NCBI GenBank assembly: GCA_963799815.1 | Contig: CAWCYG010000006.1 | Location: forward strand, 1 to 64,000 | DNA: 64,000 nt | Direction of reading: 5' to 3' | Source: JBDTSW01 sp963799815 | Lineage (GTDB): Bacteria; Actinomycetota; Thermoleophilia; Solirubrobacterales; 70-9 | The notes under the pieces: model-generated | Seen by the model: the letters and a program-made list of their open reading frames with translations, nothing else | Databases searched by the model: none | What the model was told of the DNA's origin: nothing | Position numbers and translations under genes: made by a program | Part shown: one piece after another, positions 61,892 to 64,000 of the stretch | Layout of the letters: each line of letters opens with the position of its first letter | Position numbering within the stretch: the first letter of the stretch is position 1

Positions 61892-62425
61892 CTATGCCGC
61901 TCGCGCGACTTCCTTTCTGAGTTTCTCCAGCTTGGTGCGAATGCTCGCGTCGAGCACCATGTTGCCCACACGGAGCACGAGGCCCCCGAGCACCTCGGGA
62001 TCGACGTCAGTCACCATGTCGAGCTTGCGGTCCGTCTGACGCTCGATCTCGTCTTGCACGCGCTTGACGACGCCCTTGTCGAGCTCAACCGCGCTCGTAA
62101 GGGTGACATCAAGGCGGCGATGCTCATGCGAATAGAGCTCGTCGAAGTGGTCGCGGATGCGAAAGATCGCCGGCATCCGGTGCTTTTCGGCCAAGAGCGC
62201 CAGGAAGTTAAGGAACTCCTCGTCGCCACCCGATAGCGCCTTGCCGAGGCCCTCGCGCTTCTCGGCCGAGGAGAAGTAAGGGCTGAAGAGGAAGACACGG
62301 AGGTCGTGACTTGAGTTCAGGGCCTCCGTGAACTGGGCGAGCTGCTCGCGGATCTCGTCGAGCTTGCCCTCCTCTTTGGCGACCTCGAACAGGGAGTCGC
62401 CGTAAACGCGCGCGATGGCTTCCAT
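61892..62425 (-). CDS. atpH: F1Fo ATP synthase subunit delta
   Basis: 177 residues from ATG 62425. OSCP/delta fold: ARVYGDSLFEVAKEEGKLDEIREQL helix bundle N-terminus and the conserved C-terminal VLGGLVLRVGNMVLDASIRTKLEKLRKEV. The peripheral stalk connects F1 to subunit b. It begins four bases after atpF ends. Confidence 0.93.
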   Translation of the reverse strand: MEAIARVYGDSLFEVAKEEGKLDEIREQLAQFTEALNSSHDLRVFLFSPYFSSAEKREGLGKALSGGDEEFLNFLALLAEKHRMPAIFRIRDHFDELYSHEHRRLDVTLTSAVELDKGVVKRVQDEIERQTDRKLDMVTDVDPEVLGGLVLRVGNMVLDASIRTKLEKLRKEVARAA

Positions 62426-62429
62426 GGGA

Positions 62430-63185
62430 CTAGCCGCGCTCCTCGGAGTCGCCGCTCGCATCGGCTCCCGCGAGCGCTGAGAAATCGACCTCGGAGAGGG
62501 CGTCCTCGATCAGGCGCTTGTGATCCTCGTCGTCGAGCGCCCGGCGGGTGACCTTCTCGGTCGCGAGGACCGTGAGGTCGGCGATCTCCCTGCGGATCTG
62601 CTCGAGCGAGCGCCGCGTCTCGGTTTCGATGTCGCGCCGAGCGGCGGCTACAAGCTCCTCCCGCTTCGCCTTGCCGTCCGCGGTCGCCTCGGCGACGGCC
62701 GCCTCGGCGGCCTTGCGGGCGCGCGCGGCGATGTCCTCGGCCTGCTCGCGGGCCTCGGTGAGTCGGTGGCGATACTCCTCCAGGAGCTTGTCCGCTTCTT
62801 CGCGCTGCTTCTCGGATGCCTCGATGTTCTCCCGGATCGCGTTCGCGCGCTTCTCGAGGAACTCGCCGATGCGCGGCAGCGCGAAGCGCTTGAGGATGTA
62901 CATCGTCGCGCCGAAGGCGATCAGCGTCCAGATCATGAGCCCGAGACCCGGTGAGACCAGGAAGCTGCCGCCGCTGTCCTCCTCGCTCGACGAGCCGCCC
63001 TCGCTTGAGGATCCGCTCTCGCTGGATCCACCCTCGGCCGAAGAGCTCGACTCGCTTCCGGACGACGACTCCTCCTGCGCCATCGCTGCAGGCGCAAAGG
63101 CGAGCAGCGCGAGGAGGACCAGGCCGAGGCCGGCGAGCGATCGCATCATCCGGGTTGCCCCGGTGCTTTTTGCTGCGGTCCGCAC
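62430..63185 (-). CDS. atpF: F1Fo ATP synthase subunit b with signal peptide and Ser/Glu-rich segment
   Basis: 251 residues against about 170 typical. The N-terminus looks like a cleavable signal peptide (MMRSLAGLGLVLLALLAFAPAAMA), followed by about 40 residues of Ser, Glu and Gly. Then comes the usual b-subunit membrane helix (LGLMIWTLIAFGATMYILKRFALPRIGEFLEKR) and a long charged coiled coil ending in the delta-binding region. The start may be GTG 63185 or ATG 63149. The Ser/Glu segment would be extracytoplasmic if the leader is cleaved. Confidence 0.9.
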   Translation of the reverse strand: MRTAAKSTGATRMMRSLAGLGLVLLALLAFAPAAMAQEESSSGSESSSSAEGGSSESGSSSEGGSSSEEDSGGSFLVSPGLGLMIWTLIAFGATMYILKRFALPRIGEFLEKRANAIRENIEASEKQREEADKLLEEYRHRLTEAREQAEDIAARARKAAEAAVAEATADGKAKREELVAAARRDIETETRRSLEQIRREIADLTVLATEKVTRRALDDEDHKRLIEDALSEVDFSALAGADASGDSEERG

Positions 63186-63188
63186 GCC

Positions 63189-63467
63189 CTAGAGGAAGAA
63201 GGCGATGAGGCCGAAGATGAACGTGTAGAAGGCGACAGCCTCGGTCAGCGCGAACCCGAGCCAGCGAATCGACTGGAGCTCGTCCTTCATCTCGGGCTGG
63301 CGGGCAACCGACTCGATCTCCTTGCCGAAGATGATGCCGATGCCGATGCCGGCGCCGATCGAGCCCAGGCCGGCGCCCACGCCGAGCGCAATCGACTTGC
63401 CGGCGTCGGTGATGCCGGTGTCAGTGATCTGCGCGAGCGGGACGAAGATGTCGGCGAGTTCAACCAT
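63189..63467 (-). CDS. atpE: F1Fo ATP synthase subunit c
   Basis: 92 residues, two helices: helix 1 with the Gly-rich GAGLGSIGAGIGIGIIFG and polar loop ESVARQPE, helix 2 LGFALTEAVAFYTFIFGLIAFF with the ion-binding Glu. A nonpolar Ala follows the Glu rather than the Ser/Thr of sodium-type rings, so a proton ring is expected. AAGGAG precedes the ATG. Confidence 0.95.
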   Translation of the reverse strand: MVELADIFVPLAQITDTGITDAGKSIALGVGAGLGSIGAGIGIGIIFGKEIESVARQPEMKDELQSIRWLGFALTEAVAFYTFIFGLIAFFL

Positions 63468-63484
63468 TTTCTGGTGCTCCTTTT

Positions 63485-64000
63485 CTAATGTGACTCGGCG
63501 GTCGCCCCGCCGAGGTAGATCGCGGTCAAGATCGAGAAGATGAAGGCCTGCAGGGTGGCGATCAGCCCAACCTCCAGCAGGAAGAAGAACAGCACGAGCG
63601 GGAAGAAGATGACGCCGAGGGCCGCCAGCCCCAGGAGGACGGCGAGGCCACCGGCCATGAACAGGATCAGAAGGTGCCCGGCGAGGATGTTCGCAAACAG
63701 TCGAACGGATAGAGAGATCAGCCGGGCGAACTGCGAGATCGCCTCGATTGCGAAGATCGCCCCCTTCGCAAAAGGATTCATGTCCTCCAGGCCAGGCGGC
63801 AGCCAGCTGGCGAAGTAAGGGATGAATCCTTTGGCTCGGATGCCCTCGACGTTGTAGCCAATCCAGACGATGAGCGTGAGCATGAGCGGGATCGAGAGGT
63901 TGGCCGTTGCGGCGTAGAGCGCCAGCGCGGGAACCTCGACGCCGAAGATGTTGATTGGGTGCTCCGTGTTCGTCGGCAGCGGCAGATAGCCGATCATGTT
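63485..64000 (-). CDS. atpB: F1Fo ATP synthase subunit a, 5' end outside the window
   Basis: The frame is open to the window edge, giving the last 171 residues. It starts in NMIGYLPLP, includes the essential Arg in SLSVRLFANILAGH, and ends LQAFIFSILTAIYLGGATAESH, all typical of subunit a, which forms the proton half-channels. The internal ATG at 63997 is not the real start because the family N-terminus is still missing. Confidence 0.95.
   Translation of the reverse strand, partial: NMIGYLPLPTNTEHPINIFGVEVPALALYAATANLSIPLMLTLIVWIGYNVEGIRAKGFIPYFASWLPPGLEDMNPFAKGAIFAIEAISQFARLISLSVRLFANILAGHLLILFMAGGLAVLLGLAALGVIFFPLVLFFFLLEVGLIATLQAFIFSILTAIYLGGATAESH

Overview
The window is high-GC DNA (roughly two thirds G+C by eye) with dense, tightly packed genes, many GTG starts and many ATGA or GTGA stop/start overlaps. 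Gene content suggests a Gram-positive-type actinobacterial lineage, most likely Thermoleophilia/Solirubrobacterales. The pointers are a secreted protein of a type I associate with that class (42270-42788), a Ser/Gly-repeat protein starting with a WSLWSE-like motif (49384-49707), a MarP-like membrane protease, an LCP envelope protein and an AddAB-type nuclease pair. The lineage is inferred from family knowledge, not from a marker tree.

Two parts differ in character. The left 11.3 kb is accessory and damaged. It starts with short direct repeats and a 3'-half tRNA-Ser(CGA)-like remnant (297-360). A translationally coupled potassium module follows: a KimA-like importer with a frameshift, a KdpD-like kinase without the usual N-terminal domain, and a KdpE-like regulator (596-4687). 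A second, longer tRNA-Ser(CGA)-like sequence lies at 4985-5074. After that come a UDG-fold protein, a multiply frameshifted amidohydrolase, a histone-like Lys/Ala protein, an exonuclease/endonuclease/phosphatase-family protein, two very small ORFs and a fused gene remnant (10784-11139). From 11.4 kb onward every gene reads through intact.

The right 52 kb is core-like. 11.4-19.5 kb: SufT-like protein, FxsA, a DUF4331-TPR-NicO metal-export operon, a propeller lipoprotein and a HAD phosphatase. 19.6-26.8 kb: addB-addA and a gamma-glutamylcyclotransferase. 26.8-33.3 kb: HxlR regulator plus NAD(P)-binding protein, MarP-like protease divergent from a penicillin-binding protein, a lipoprotein pair, a SRPBCC protein and a zinc-ribbon/FHA protein. 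33.3-42.2 kb: glutamate synthase large subunit, an orphan ParA, an NTF2-fold protein, homoserine kinase, two thioredoxin-fold proteins and a sugar nucleotidyltransferase. 42.3-49.7 kb: secreted protein, S-adenosylhomocysteinase, a Rieske oxygenase, a MacB-type ABC exporter and the Ser/Gly repeat protein.

The last 14 kb (64000 down to 49959) is one minus-strand run of 14 genes. The F1Fo ATP synthase operon (atpB partial, E, F, H, A, G, D, C) leads without a visible break into an M20 peptidase, an LCP ligase, UDP-glucose dehydrogenase, a mannose-1-phosphate guanylyltransferase-like protein, a bifunctional phosphoglucose/phosphomannose isomerase and a GNAT protein. The run thus joins energy generation to sugar-nucleotide supply and polymer attachment. 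Several ATP synthase subunits and the LCP protein carry long acidic or Ser/Glu-rich extensions, which is the most distinctive feature of this part.
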